From Nicotiana tabacum (taxonomy: Eukaryota > Streptophyta > Magnoliopsida > Solanales > Solanaceae), in the NCBI RefSeq assembly GCF_000715075.1, contig NC_134097.1, positions 69,535,190 through 69,599,189 on the forward strand: DNA of 64,000 nucleotides. The letters run 5' to 3'. The translations under genes were made by a program, and so were the position numbers. How positions within the stretch are numbered: the first letter of the stretch is position 1; every line of letters begins with the position of its first letter. The notes beneath the pieces are model-generated. The model had not been told where the DNA came from. It made no database searches and saw only the letters and a program-made list of their open reading frames with translations. Below are positions 12,101-22,657 of the stretch, one piece after another.

Positions 12101-15100
12101 ATGCAACAACAGCAAGATACTAGGAAATAGAAGCAGACGATAGTAAGAACACAACATGTAATACCAGCAATCTAAGGCAAGACACTATCAGACTAGCCCT
12201 AAAAAAACTCGGTATGGAACAGAAAAACACACGACTACCTACTAACCTCCAACCCTAATACTTGACCTCCACACCTTCTTATTATAGTGTTCCTCCTAAA
12301 AAAAATTGAAAGTGTTCCTCAAATTGGGAGGGAGTATGACGGAAGATTTAGAGCCAAAACATAAATGACACGAAAGACCCATGTTTCATCTCATCCAAAC
12401 ATATTTGAAAAAAACTTAGCTATTTAATGCATTAGATATTAAGAGATTAGTTCTCCGACAAAGTAAAGTACCTAGCTTTGGATCGAGCATCTATATGCTG
12501 ATATGTTGTCTCTTCAATGTTCTTCCTAACCTGTAAATATAAACATTACATCTCCACATCAAAAGAGTTAGAATTATGGTCAACAAAACCACATATGCAG
12601 TTACTACGGAAAGTGTATCGAAATGACCTGACATTACACGGAAGGTGTTAAGAGGAGATGGAGTAGACCTAAAATCACAAGGAAGGAAGTCGTATTCAAC
12701 GACCCACAAATACTTGGAATTAATGCAGTTGTTAAAGATAGGATACAATAGAAGAAGAAGATCCATATAGATGATATCTACAATTTTAGTCTTATTAGAT
12801 AACTTCTATTATATTATAATTATTACTATTATTTATATATATTTAACTTATTTTTCACTTCCATTTTTATTTGATATGATGATGACATAAGTTGAACTTA
12901 AATGGAGAAGTGAAGATTTATATAGCGGACCCCAACTTGTTTGGAACTGAGACATACTCGTGTTGTTTTATGGGAAGTGCATCGAAAGAACTATTGAAGA
13001 TAAAGATGAACCAGCTAGCTTGCAATTTGAAACACACTACATTACGATTTGTAAGTTCTGTGCATGATCTATCTGTTTTAAATTGCACATTGATGGGAAG
13101 AAATGTGACTGGATGCTAGTGAACAGAATACAGCTTATATATTGATATCCATGCAATTACCACCAGTTCAATAGTGTATGGCTATACACAGCTCCCAACA
13201 AGAGCTGTAGGCAGAAAGCACAACCAACCACACCAACCTGATCAAGGGTCCAGACGAGGTTTGGCTGAAACTTGGTCCGAAAGGTAATAGGTGCAACCTG
13301 CAAACAAAAGTTGTTATGGTAATATTCTTCATTAAAAAAAAGTTCTTATGTTGGTATTAAGTAATGTACAATAGAAGTAAAATTCCAATAAGCTGGACTG
13401 TATGTGGAAATAAAAATTAATAAAAGGATGCTTTTTCCTCCTTGAAAAAAGCATTTGAAAAGGCATCAAGTGCTGCATGACCAAGACTAAGCCACTTCAA
13501 TCCCTCACTCTCCCACCCCACCTCTTCATGAAAAAATAAAGCAGTCAAGATACAGGAAATTCTCAATCATCAAATCGTTTACTCTTCAGAAAAGAATAAA
13601 GCATTCAAGAAAGAGGAAACTGTCAAAAATATCAAATTGTTTATTTCCTTTGGTGCTTTGCCTCATAATTAAACCTTTAGTTCCTTGAAACTTCTTTTGG
13701 CACTGTGACCCATAAACATACCTCTGATGTTAGATTTAGACCTATGGACTAAAAGAGACTCAGTGGCTGCCTTCTATCCTGGGTGGGACCTTTGTCTAAT
13801 CGTATCTATATTCAGTAACATATCTTTCATAAAGTTTATCAGGTGATCCCACTAAAACAGTGGATAACTACCTCCGAGTTATCAGCTTTATTTGTTCTCC
13901 TCTAAAGGCTGAAACTACTTTTTTGTGTGGAGAAAACTCATGATCTGTCCTCGTGTCCTCGGGTTGCAGAGAGATCTTGGCACCACTAAATTGTATCCTA
14001 TTGCTTCAAAGATGCCATGCTATAGGGTTAAAGAAAGATTCTTTTTTGTACCAATTTTCTGTTCTAACATACATGAGTAAAATGCAGCACGGAAAATAAG
14101 CTTTTACTTACCGTCTGTCCTTGATATACTTTCTCTATTGCTTCACTGGCAGCGCTAGCTTTCAAAATTGCGTCACTAGATGCACTGGATTCAACATCAT
14201 ATCCAGAAGCACGCCATCTTGGCAAGCCACCATCTAGAACCCAAACTCTGTCATGTCCAAAAACTCGAAACATCCTGATTATACATGTTGTAATTTTTGA
14301 GTCATTTTGGACAAAAGGAGCTTATCTGCTGTTCGCAATAATCAGTTAACTCACCACCATACACGAGCTGCGCTGAAAATGCCCTTCCCATCATAGACAA
14401 TAACCCCATCTTTGTTCTCGATTCCAAGAGCAGACACAGCAGCTGCAAATGCTTCTTCGGATGGCAGCATATGTGGAAACTGATAACATCAAAAGAGAAA
14501 TGAAGCTTTGTATACAATAAAAAGAAGACATGATCTATCTCACATGCATGTTGGATAGTTCGGTGAAACAGCTCTTATGGTATAGAAGAGATGACTTGAA
14601 TTGAAAATAGGGACGGAAGAGTAGTAGAGATACTGACACCAGAGAAGATGTCCCAAAATGCAAAAGATTACATTATGCAGCAAAATATTCTTGTAAAGAA
14701 GAAACAAAATTTGGACGAAGAATATCTTACATTTGAAGTACGATCAGATATGCCATCTACATCAAAGAAGAGTGCTCCTGGAATATGTGCAACCTGTTCA
14801 AATAGAAGTAAGTAAATCAATACCGCAAACACACACACACACAGATGAACAAAAAAAGCACACAGGTGACTAGTAGAGGACGGAATATTCCGTCTATGAG
14901 TACTTTCAACAAAAGGCATGCGGGCATTTGAATCAAGATAAAGTAGTTCCATTCAAGTAAGTACTAGTCAGGGGGCAGCACCTGATACTCTTGAAGTGGG
15001 TTTCTCTGCTCATCTGGCATGTACCAAGATGCATCCAACACCTTTAAGAAAAAAGAACAAGAATAATCTCTAGGTTATCTAAGCATTGGAAAAGAACCAA

Positions 15101-16665
15101 AAGATAAATGGTTTGCCCTTATATGTCTAGAATGACCAGCATCACCGTCCTAAATGACTTTGAATTCCCACGGGAAGGAACAAAAATAAAGAGTTCGATC
15201 ACACACCTTCACATCAGGCTCTTTGAGGTTTGCATGGAGCCAGTCAACTGAAACAACAGGTTCATTGGTGGACACAGCTAGTGTTGAGAATGTTGACCGT
15301 GTTCCTACCCTTGATGAAGCCACGCAACAAGTAACAGAACCCACAACCTTGTAAGAGAAATAGGTTGGTGCAGCTTGGGAGTAAAATGGTTTCTTCTGCA
15401 AGGATTAAGCAAATGAGGAACATTTCTTTTAACAAATTAAGCAAATAAAAAACATACTGGTCAGGAAATTGGCGATCTACAGGCAAAGCCAGGTGATAAT
15501 GCTACCTTGATTTACGGGAAATCACAAATTTGTCATGGACTTCAAGGAAATAAATCCCTTCGATCAAAAACTTATTCATACTCGTATTAAAAGGTTAACT
15601 AACAAAGTACACTCTGAAATTGTAAAAGACCAGAGAAAGGAAGCAAAGTCATCAATTAAAATCAGATTGACTGATGAGATTGTAATTCTTTTTTCAGATA
15701 AAAAAGGGAGATCACAATTGATCGAGAATTATGTAAAACTGTGTTCATGTGCCGTGAAAAAGACAACAGATTTGGAAGTCAGTTAGAGTACAAATATATA
15801 GACTGATAGACATATGAATTTCGCCTAAACTATGATCTTATAATCAGCTATTTTGCATCTCAAAAAAGTAATCAGCTATTTTAGAAGAAAGAAGAGGACG
15901 AGACGACACAGTTTTGGAGGGCTGCGATCAATTTCCCTCAATGGCCAAGATTTGCTTGTTCCAATATATAAAACCCATTGTCCGGTGTGATAAAGGTGTA
16001 TTCCGGTACTTTCCTTCTTTCCTCGTGCGCTCTCTCTCTTTCTCTTTCTCTTCCTCTTCTTTCTCTCTCTGAACTCCCCTCTCACGTTCTTCTCCTTCTT
16101 CCCTCCTATTCTTCTATTATGGATATTGCCCCTCCATTTCTATTCTCATTAAGCTGAATAACATGTGTATTTCCATGGCTGGTGAATTTGGTGATTGAGA
16201 CTGTTCGAGCAATTTCCGAGCTGGATTAAGTTGAAGTTAGGAGAGAACTACAATTAATTTTTTGCAGTTATAATATTTTTCTATTGTAATTGTTGAACCA
16301 ATTGAGTGGTGTTTTTTCCAGTTTCATTGTAATATCGAATTTGGAAGGCGAATAGAAGTGCAGTTGCTATTTTCCTTAAATTGAGCTATCGGAACCATAA
16401 CATATGATGCAATTGGGTTATTAAATTGCAAAAAGTTGCTCAGACAGACATATGACATGCGACAAGTAAAGAGAATCTGACCGGCGTCTAAATGCAGGCA
16501 TACGAAACAAAAACCATTAAGCAAATCGAAAAGGCAATTATAATCATACAGCAACTAGGGCAAACTTACGTTGAAGGCAGAAAGAAAGAATTGAGGCTTG
16601 TAGAAAGTGGAAGACTTGAGAAAGCGGTGGGCAAAGAGAGTCCTGGATAATAGCCCCGATGCCAT
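9126..16665 (-). CDS. STR1: Thiosulfate/3-mercaptopyruvate sulfurtransferase 1, mitochondrial (12 exons)
   Basis: Two-domain rhodanese that moves sulfur from 3-mercaptopyruvate or thiosulfate to cyanide or thiol acceptors, in mitochondrial cysteine and cyanide metabolism. Exons (minus strand): 16570-16665, 15207-15395, 14982-15041, 14731-14793, 14355-14479, 14112-14274, 13238-13297, 12472-12530, 10531-10612, 9676-9739, 9345-9412 and 9126-9227. All introns are GT-AG, and the exons join in frame to 376 aa, close to the 379 aa of Arabidopsis STR1. The N-terminus [19 protein letters not shown] is an Arg/Ser-rich presequence. The first rhodanese domain begins at [10 protein letters not shown] (about residue 80). 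The catalytic loop SCGTGVTAC of the second domain places the cysteine at residue 332. The C-terminus YDGSWTEWG is typical. No disabling change was seen. The exon map is read by eye from splice signals and homology. Confidence 0.95.
11875..12297 (-). mobile_element. SINE-like retroposon in STR1 intron 8
   Basis: A 14-bp direct repeat atagtgttcctcct flanks the insert (11875-11888 and 12284-12297); the insert is 11889-12283. On the minus strand it ends in (GTT)n, preceded by the stretch CCCCAGACCCCACCTGTGGG common in Solanaceae. TTG-type 3' ends are known for the tobacco TS SINE family. At about 395 bp it is longer than a standard TS element, so it may be composite or another family. It sits in the intron 10613-12471 and should be spliced out. 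Confidence 0.7.
12640..12975 (+). mobile_element. RTE-type LINE 3'-end fragment in STR1 intron 7
   Basis: The plus strand encodes broken [18 protein letters not shown] and [14 protein letters not shown] peptides, which resemble the last residues of plant RTE/LINE polyproteins (RPK-x-W-x-EV ... R-x-I-x-ADP). An AT-rich gap of about 100 bp separates the two parts. No TSD was found. It is an old fragment antisense to STR1. Confidence 0.45.
15396..16569 (+). promoter_or_regulatory. STR1 intron 1 with a promoter-like plus-strand segment
   Basis: Within this 1.17-kb intron, on the strand opposite STR1, 15963-15972 reads atatataaaa (TATA-like). It is followed about 60 bp later by a long CT-rich tract (16028-16075), the usual form of a plant core promoter and leader. 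The ATGs that follow (for example 16119) open only very short frames. It could be a relic 5' end of another gene, an antisense promoter, or chance. Confidence 0.3.
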
Positions 16666-17107
16666 TTGAATTCACAACATATATGAAAGTTTAACCAAAC
16701 AACTTCGTATTCTTCCTAGTTGTTGAATTGAATGCGAGTAGATGTCTGCAGCTAACCCTAGTCCCACTACTCAGTAGTGAATGATCGACGAGTCACGAGC
16801 ACGTGTGTTAACCGCCAGCGTTCTAAAAGGATTCCCACGAACTTTAAGACGGCGTATTCGCAAATTGACCTCAATTCATCCCTCCTCTTTTTTTCCTACT
16901 TCCCACATACGATTTTTTTCACTTTTTTTTACTTTTTCCCGAAAATTTTCAATTTTTACTTAAATATTAATATTAAAAAATTTCAAAAATTTAAGGAACT
17001 CCAAAAAAAACTATTTTTCAAAATTTTCGCTCAGATCACTCACAAAATCCAAAATTATATTCATATCCAAACACAACTCTAATTTTTAAATATCATTTTC
17101 ACTTGAA
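16666..17107 (-). promoter_or_regulatory. STR1 upstream region
   Basis: The 440 bp between the STR1 ATG and the hAT-like element. It must hold the leader and core promoter, but I could not single out a convincing TATA box. It contains a long A/T-rich stretch at 16910-17090. The small ORFs here are not supported. Confidence 0.4.
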
Positions 17108-17983
17108 AAAATATCTAGGGGTGGGCATAAAATCCGAAATACCAAATTCCGAACCGGACCGAATTAATTCGGTATTTCGATTTCGGTACTAAATTTTCGG
17201 TATTTTAGTATTTCGGTACGGTCCTCGGTATTAGGATCTTGACAATTCGGTATACCGAAATACCGAATTTTTTAAAATGATGCAGGAGCAGACTGATTCA
17301 GTTTCACCATCTCTTTCACTAGTGACTCTGCATTTGTTTGACATCCTGATAGTTCTTTTGGATAAATAGGAATGGTGATTTTTAGATTGTATTAATCTCT
17401 CAACTGGGTTGCTAGTTTACTTGTGAAGAGAGGCGGTAGTGTGGTGCATTTCTGTATTTTGGAACAACTAACTTAGGTTTTCTGCTATTCCCTTACCTGG
17501 GCTTATGCAGAATCTCAATTGTAGAAGCAAAATTGTTTAAATTGTTACGTTCTTCTGTCACCAATAGTTATCAATTACCAGCAAAAACTAGTTCTTAGTT
17601 TTTATTTTGTTTTAAATAAGGTGTTTTCATTGAAACAAAACACACTCGTGCACTCTTGGATACTTAAAATTACAAACACTACTGGATGCCTCTATCTGCT
17701 TGAACACTTTGTTAATTAACTGTCTACTTTGTTTCATGATCTGAAAAGTCAGCATTGAAATACTTTCTCAAAGTTTAATTGTTTCCAATTTGGTGCTACA
17801 GTATCGAACCAAATTAATAAAGCGATTATTAAACCGAAACCGTACCGAACCAAAATAAAAAATACCGAACCGCACCGAAATAATTTGGTACAGTATTTGG
17901 TATACATAATTGATAAACCGAATACCGAACCGAAATTCTTAAATACCAAACCGAAATACCGAATGCCCACCCCTAAAAATATC
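17108..17983. mobile_element. Non-autonomous hAT-type transposon (MITE-like), 860 bp
   Basis: The element 17116-17975 begins TAGGGGTGGGCA and ends TGCCCACCCCTA, a perfect 12-bp terminal inverted repeat of the hAT type. An 8-bp duplication, aaaatatc, lies on both sides (17108-17115 and 17976-17983), the size hAT transposases make. About 160 bp at each end are imperfectly inverted and built of ccgaa/ttcgg repeats (ACCGAA, CGGTAT). The middle (about 17281-17800) is unrelated AT-rich DNA without a transposase. It lies about 450 bp upstream of the STR1 ATG. Confidence 0.85.
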
Positions 17984-18117
17984 TCACTTTTATTTTGGAA
18001 TTTTACAATTCTTATGTCCAAACATCCACTTACTTTATTTAAATAGAATAACACTTGACAACACCAATTTGAGCAGTTTTTTTATTGACACAAAATTTAA
18101 GGGGAAAAATTTATTTT

Positions 18118-18313
18118 TGAAATCAAACAATAAAAGACGAAAATGATATAGCAGAGAAAAATAGAGACAAAATTCTTATTGATTTTGAGATGAATTATAA
18201 TGGAATAGAACCCCTTTATTTATAGGGAAAGAGTGACTTAACCACTAAGTAATAATCCCTAAAATCTCTCTAAAATATAGGCATTCGCCTTAAATACAAT
18301 TCTACTTATAACA
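18118..18313 (-). repeat. Copia 3' LTR (196 bp)
   Basis: On the minus strand it starts TGTTATAAGTAG and ends GATTTCA (TG...CA). It is preceded by the polypurine tract TTCAAGGGGGAG (18314-18325). It matches the other LTR at 56182-56348 plus 62275-62299. Confidence 0.85.
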
Positions 18314-18749
18314 CTCCCCCTTGAATGTCTATTCAACAGATAATGTGCCTCGTTAAAACCTTAACTAAAATAAAATTCAGCGGGAAAAAAATTCTAAAGA
18401 AGGAAAGAGTACACATGATTAGAAATACGCCTTTTGGTTGCCTCGTTAAAAACCTTACAAGAAAAACCCAGTGGGACAAAACCTTGAAAGGAAAAAAGTA
18501 CAACGTGTATTAACTCCATCTGATGAGAGCATCAATTCACATCCTTGAGCCATCGCAACCCAATCTTGTACACTAGCTTCTTGAAGGTTGACGTCGGTAG
18601 AGATTTGGTAAACAAAATCAGTCATATTATCAGTTGAACGAATCTGTTGCATATTGATATCATCATTCTTTTGAAGATCATGTATGAAAAATAACTTTGG
18701 TGAAATGTGCTTTGTCCTTTCTCCTTTTATGAATCCTCCCTAACTGGGG
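18314..18749 (-). pseudogene. Copia RNase H C-terminus and 3' untranslated part
   Basis: The minus strand at 18600-18749 encodes a broken KHISPKLFF...HDLQK...IRSTDNMTDF stretch, the conserved end of copia polyproteins (RNase H tail). The rest, to the polypurine tract at 18314-18325, is non-coding and holds the repeated phrase cctcgttaaaaacctt. The frame is interrupted by the solo LTR that starts at 18750. Confidence 0.75.
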
Positions 18750-19466
18750 TGTCACGACCCGGATTTCTCACCCTTGAGAGTCGTGATAGCGCTTACTAAT
18801 GTGAGCTAAGCAAACCGACTGTTTGAACGAATTATCTTTTTACCAGTTTTATATTCTTTAACAATTATAAAAGCAATAATGTGTAGACAGCGAAAATTAC
18901 AATAAGCGGAAGAAATGCAGTAAACTATCTGGAATATGTGTCTAATACAACTGTTTGTACCTCGACCACCCAGAACTGGTGTCACAGTTTCACAGACGAT
19001 CTAAGAATGCTACATACAAAGTCTGAAAGATTAAAGATACATTTTTTCTGAACTAAGGAAATGAAACAGGAATAAAGGGATTGAAGGAGATGCTAGGGGC
19101 TGCGGACGCATGTAGGTCTACCTTGGATCTCCGCCCGGACTGAAGGCAGCCACCCAATCTACGGATCAAATGCTACTGCTCCGGGATCTGCACACAATGC
19201 AGAGTGTAGTATCAGCACAACCGACCCCATGTGCTGGTAAGTGCCTAGCCTAACCTCAGCGAAGTAGTGACGAGGCTAGGAGCAGACTACCAAGTAAACG
19301 TGTGCAATTTAACTATATACAGCGGAAAGGAAGAACAGTAATATACAGTCAAGTATGGGAGGGGTAACATGCTGCGGGGGAACTATCAATTTAGAATAGA
19401 AAGATAACAGGTAATTGAAAGAAGCAACATATCTCAGATATCAACAAAAAATCAGAAATCAATAAG

Positions 19467-19700
19467 TGCACGGCACCACCCTTCGTGCTTTTACTCTCGT
19501 CCTCACCAAAGCAATCAAGTAATGAAAATGTGCACGACATCACACTTCGTGCTTTTACTCTCGTCCTTACCAAATAATCAATATAATTGGCACAGAATAG
19601 TACATCAGGCGGCACGACATCACCCTTCGTGCTTTACACTCTTTCCTCACAAATCATACACGGCATCACCCTTCGTGGTTTAACACTCTTCCTCACCCAA
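19467..19700. repeat. Four-copy tandem repeat in solo LTR
   Basis: Four diverged copies, spaced about 45-85 bp, of a unit with cacggcatcacccttcgtg and then tttactctcgtcctcacc. Each copy starts at about 19467, 19529, 19611 and 19658. Confidence 0.75.
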
Positions 19701-19719
19701 ACAATAATCACAAATAATA

Positions 19720-19885
19720 GGGCAAGGGAATAAATGAAATTACAATAAGAATCCCGGCAAGGGAACAATAGTTCAACAATCAAATCCCGGTAAGGGAATA
19801 ACATCAAAAGAAGCATCAACATCCCAGCTAGGGAGATAACATCAAAAATAACAAATTCCCGGCAAGGGAGATAATATAATGATTC
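19720..19885. repeat. Five-copy cccggcaagggaat repeat in solo LTR
   Basis: Units of about 35 bp begin cccggcaaggga(ata/aca) and are separated by A/T-rich spacers with acatcaaa. The last copies vary (cccagctaggga). Confidence 0.7.
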
Positions 19886-20777
19886 TCTTCTCTTTTTCAC
19901 TTTTACTTCTCAACTCACTTCACAACTTGAGTCAATGCTCTAAAAGGTTCAATTTCCACTTATACTTTCACGTTTTATTGTACAACTTGAGTCAATGTTC
20001 CTCAATGTTCAAATGTCACAATACTTCCACAAATTTTGCCCAACAATAGAAATCATCATCAAGGCATGAATAATATAACGAAGCCATAATAAACACAGTA
20101 TAAGACTCACATGCATAATTGACACCAACGTATAGTACTCATCACAATGCCTATATGTCGTACTCGACAAATACCACATAGCAAATAGGACTCGACTCCT
20201 AATCCCTCAAGCTAAGGTTAGAGCAAACACTTACCTCGATGTCATGAACACAATTCAAGTCTCTACTATCGCTTTACCTCTTGATTCCACCACCAATTCG
20301 CTTGTATCTAGCCACAAGTTACTCAATTACATCAATAAACGCTAAATAAATCAATTCCAATGCAGAAAAAATAAATTTTCCAAAGTTTTACCCAAAAAGC
20401 CAAAAATTGCCCCCAGGCCCACATGGTCAAAACCCGAGGTTCGAACCAAAACCCGATTACCCATTCCCCCACGAACCCAAATATATAATTTATTTTGAAA
20501 TCGGACTTCAAATCGAGGTCCAAATCCCCAATTTTTGAAAAACCTAGGTTCTACCCAAAACACCCAATTTCCTCCATGAAAATCATTGATTTTGAGTTGA
20601 AATCATGTGAAAAGATGTTAATGATTGAAGAAAACGAGTTAAAATTGACTTACAATCGATTTGGAAGAAGAGTTGTCTTTGAAAAATCGCCCAAGAGTGT
20701 TTTGGTTTTGAAAGAGTGTGAAAAATGAAAGATTTTCGGTTAAGTTATAAAATTGCAGGTTGCAGATGTCACAATTG

Positions 20778-20965
20778 TGAGCAGGGTTCGCAATTGCGAA
20801 CCCACTGCTAAGTTCGCATTTGTGAGGTGGGAATTGCGAACAATGTGTCGCATTTGCGATGTCTGGCTAAAAACTAGGGGATCGCATTTGCGATCAATCC
20901 CTCGCATTTGCGAGGTAAGCTGGCCTGAGCTACATTTCACATTTGCAAACTCGCATTTGCGAGCC
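20778..20965. repeat. Cluster of TCGCAWTTGCGA palindromes in solo LTR
   Basis: About eight copies of TCGCAATTGCGA, TCGCATTTGCGA or half-sites lie within 190 bp (for example 20788-20800, 20850-20861, 20881-20893 and 20960 area). Each is a near-perfect 12-base dyad. Spacing is irregular, so this is a motif cluster and not a strict tandem array. Confidence 0.75.
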
Positions 20966-21709
20966 ATGCGAAGCCTGCAGGCCTGCACTGAAACAGCTGA
21001 AAACCTGCAATTCTCCAAGTCCAAAATCCACCATGTGACCTATCCAAAACTCACCCGAGCCCTCGGGGCTCCAAACCAAATATGCACACCAACCTAAAAA
21101 CATCATACGGACTCGCTCGTGCATTCAAATCACTAAAATAATATCAACAACTATGAATTTAGCATTAAAATCATGAAATTTTTTAAGAACTTCAAATTTG
21201 CCAAATTTCTCAAATAAGGTCCGATTCACGTAATTTCAAATCCGTTTCTTACCAATTTTCACAGGCTCGACTCAAATCAGATATAAGACCTATACCAGGC
21301 TCTGGAACCAAAATACGGGCCCGATACCAATGGTTTCAAACACTTTTCACTTTCAAAAACTCATAATTAATTCAACAAAATAATTTCTTTCAAAAATTTA
21401 TTTCTCGGGCTTGGGACCTCGGAATTCGATTCCGGGCATACACCCAAGTCCCATATTTTCCTACGGACCTTCCGGGACTGTCAAATCATGGGTCCGAGTC
21501 TGTTTACCCAAAATGTTGACTGAAGTCAACTTAAATTCATTTTAAAGGCAAAATTCATCATTTTTCACAGATTTTCACAAAATGGCTTTCTGGCTACGCG
21601 CCCGGACTATGCACGCAAATCAAGGTGATGCTGAAAGAAATTTTTAAGGTTTCGAAATGCAGAATTAACTTTTAAAATAAGTGATGACCTTTTGGGTCAT
21701 CACATGGGG

Positions 21710-22657
21710 TATGCATGATGCATTGTCTTCATACAAAATTGTGGGTAGTTTGTCATACTTCAAACCACATTTGTCTCGAATAAGATGTATTATAGACCTC
21801 AACCACACATATTCTCGACTTGCTTCATGAATATCAATTATCTCAGAATGATTACATTTAGTAGCTACAATTGATTGCTTAGTCGATCACCAAGATATGG
21901 CAATGCCTCCACATGTAAACACATAACCTATTTGAGATCAAGCTTTGTGTGGGTCGGATAAATACCCAGCATCGGCATAACCAACAAGATTGGGACTGCA
22001 ATTATTATCATAAAATAAGCCCATATCGATAGTCCCTTTTAAATACCACAATATGTGTTTAATTCTATTCCAATGTCTCCTTGTAGGATCAGAGCTATAT
22101 CTTACTAAGACATTAACTGAAAAAGATATGTCAGGCCTTATTGTATTAGCAAGATACATTAGTGCACCAATTGCACTAAAATATGGTACTTCGGGACCAA
22201 GTAGCTCGTCATTCTTTTTTTGAGGTCGAAACATATCCTTATTCACATCAAGTGATCGAACAACTATCGGAGTACTTAATGGATGTGCTTCATCCATGTA
22301 AAATCGTTTCAATACATTTTCTATGTAGGCAGATTGATTAACAAAAATACTGTTTGCCAAATGTTCAATTTGCAAACCGAGGCATAATTTTGTCTTTCCG
22401 AGATCTTTCATCTCGAATTCTTTCTTTAAATAATCAATTGTCTTTTGGAGTTCTATAGGGGTTCCAATAAGGTTTATGTCATCAACATATATGGCAAGTA
22501 CAAAAAAAATTGATGTTGTTTTCTTTATAAAAACACATGTGCAAATGACATCATTTATATAACCTTCGTTGAATAAATACTCACTAAGACGGTTATACCA
22601 CATTCGTCCTGATTGCTTTAGACCATACAAAGATCTTTGCAATTTGAATGAAATTAT
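21710..22657 (-). pseudogene. Copia reverse transcriptase (C-terminal half) and RNase H
   Basis: From 22652 leftwards the minus strand encodes FKLQRSLYGLKQSGRMWYN, then the catalytic YVDD motif in AIYVDDINLIGTP, the thumb/connection (LGLQIEH...SAYIENVLKRF) and the RNase H start (RPDISFSVNVLVRYSSDP...GYADAGYLSDPHKA). A TGA at 21938-21940 interrupts the RNase H where an arginine or glycine codon is usual. The upstream part of the RT continues at 39192 across the Ogre-like insertion, with the fingers motif ending exactly at the TSD attat. Minus-strand frames that start beyond 22657 run into the inserted LTR and are artefacts. Confidence 0.9.

Larger units (their letters stand above)
18745..21709. 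mobile_element. Solo LTR, 2,955 bp, probably Ty3/gypsy chromovirus
   Basis: The LTR spans 18750-21704, starts TGTCACGACCC and ends GGGTCATCACA, and is flanked by tgggg on both sides (18745-18749 and 21705-21709). It interrupts the copia RNase H region. There is no PBS, PPT or coding region inside. The termini form an imperfect 11-base inverted pair. Similar sequences in Solanaceae are LTRs of Del/Tekay-like elements; that assignment and a minus orientation are inferences. It holds three internal repeat blocks. Confidence 0.8.

Noticed and set aside
14668..14952. Separate minus-strand ORFs between 14064 and 15486
   Set aside because: They are exons of STR1 read through into introns, or the wrong frame of those exons.
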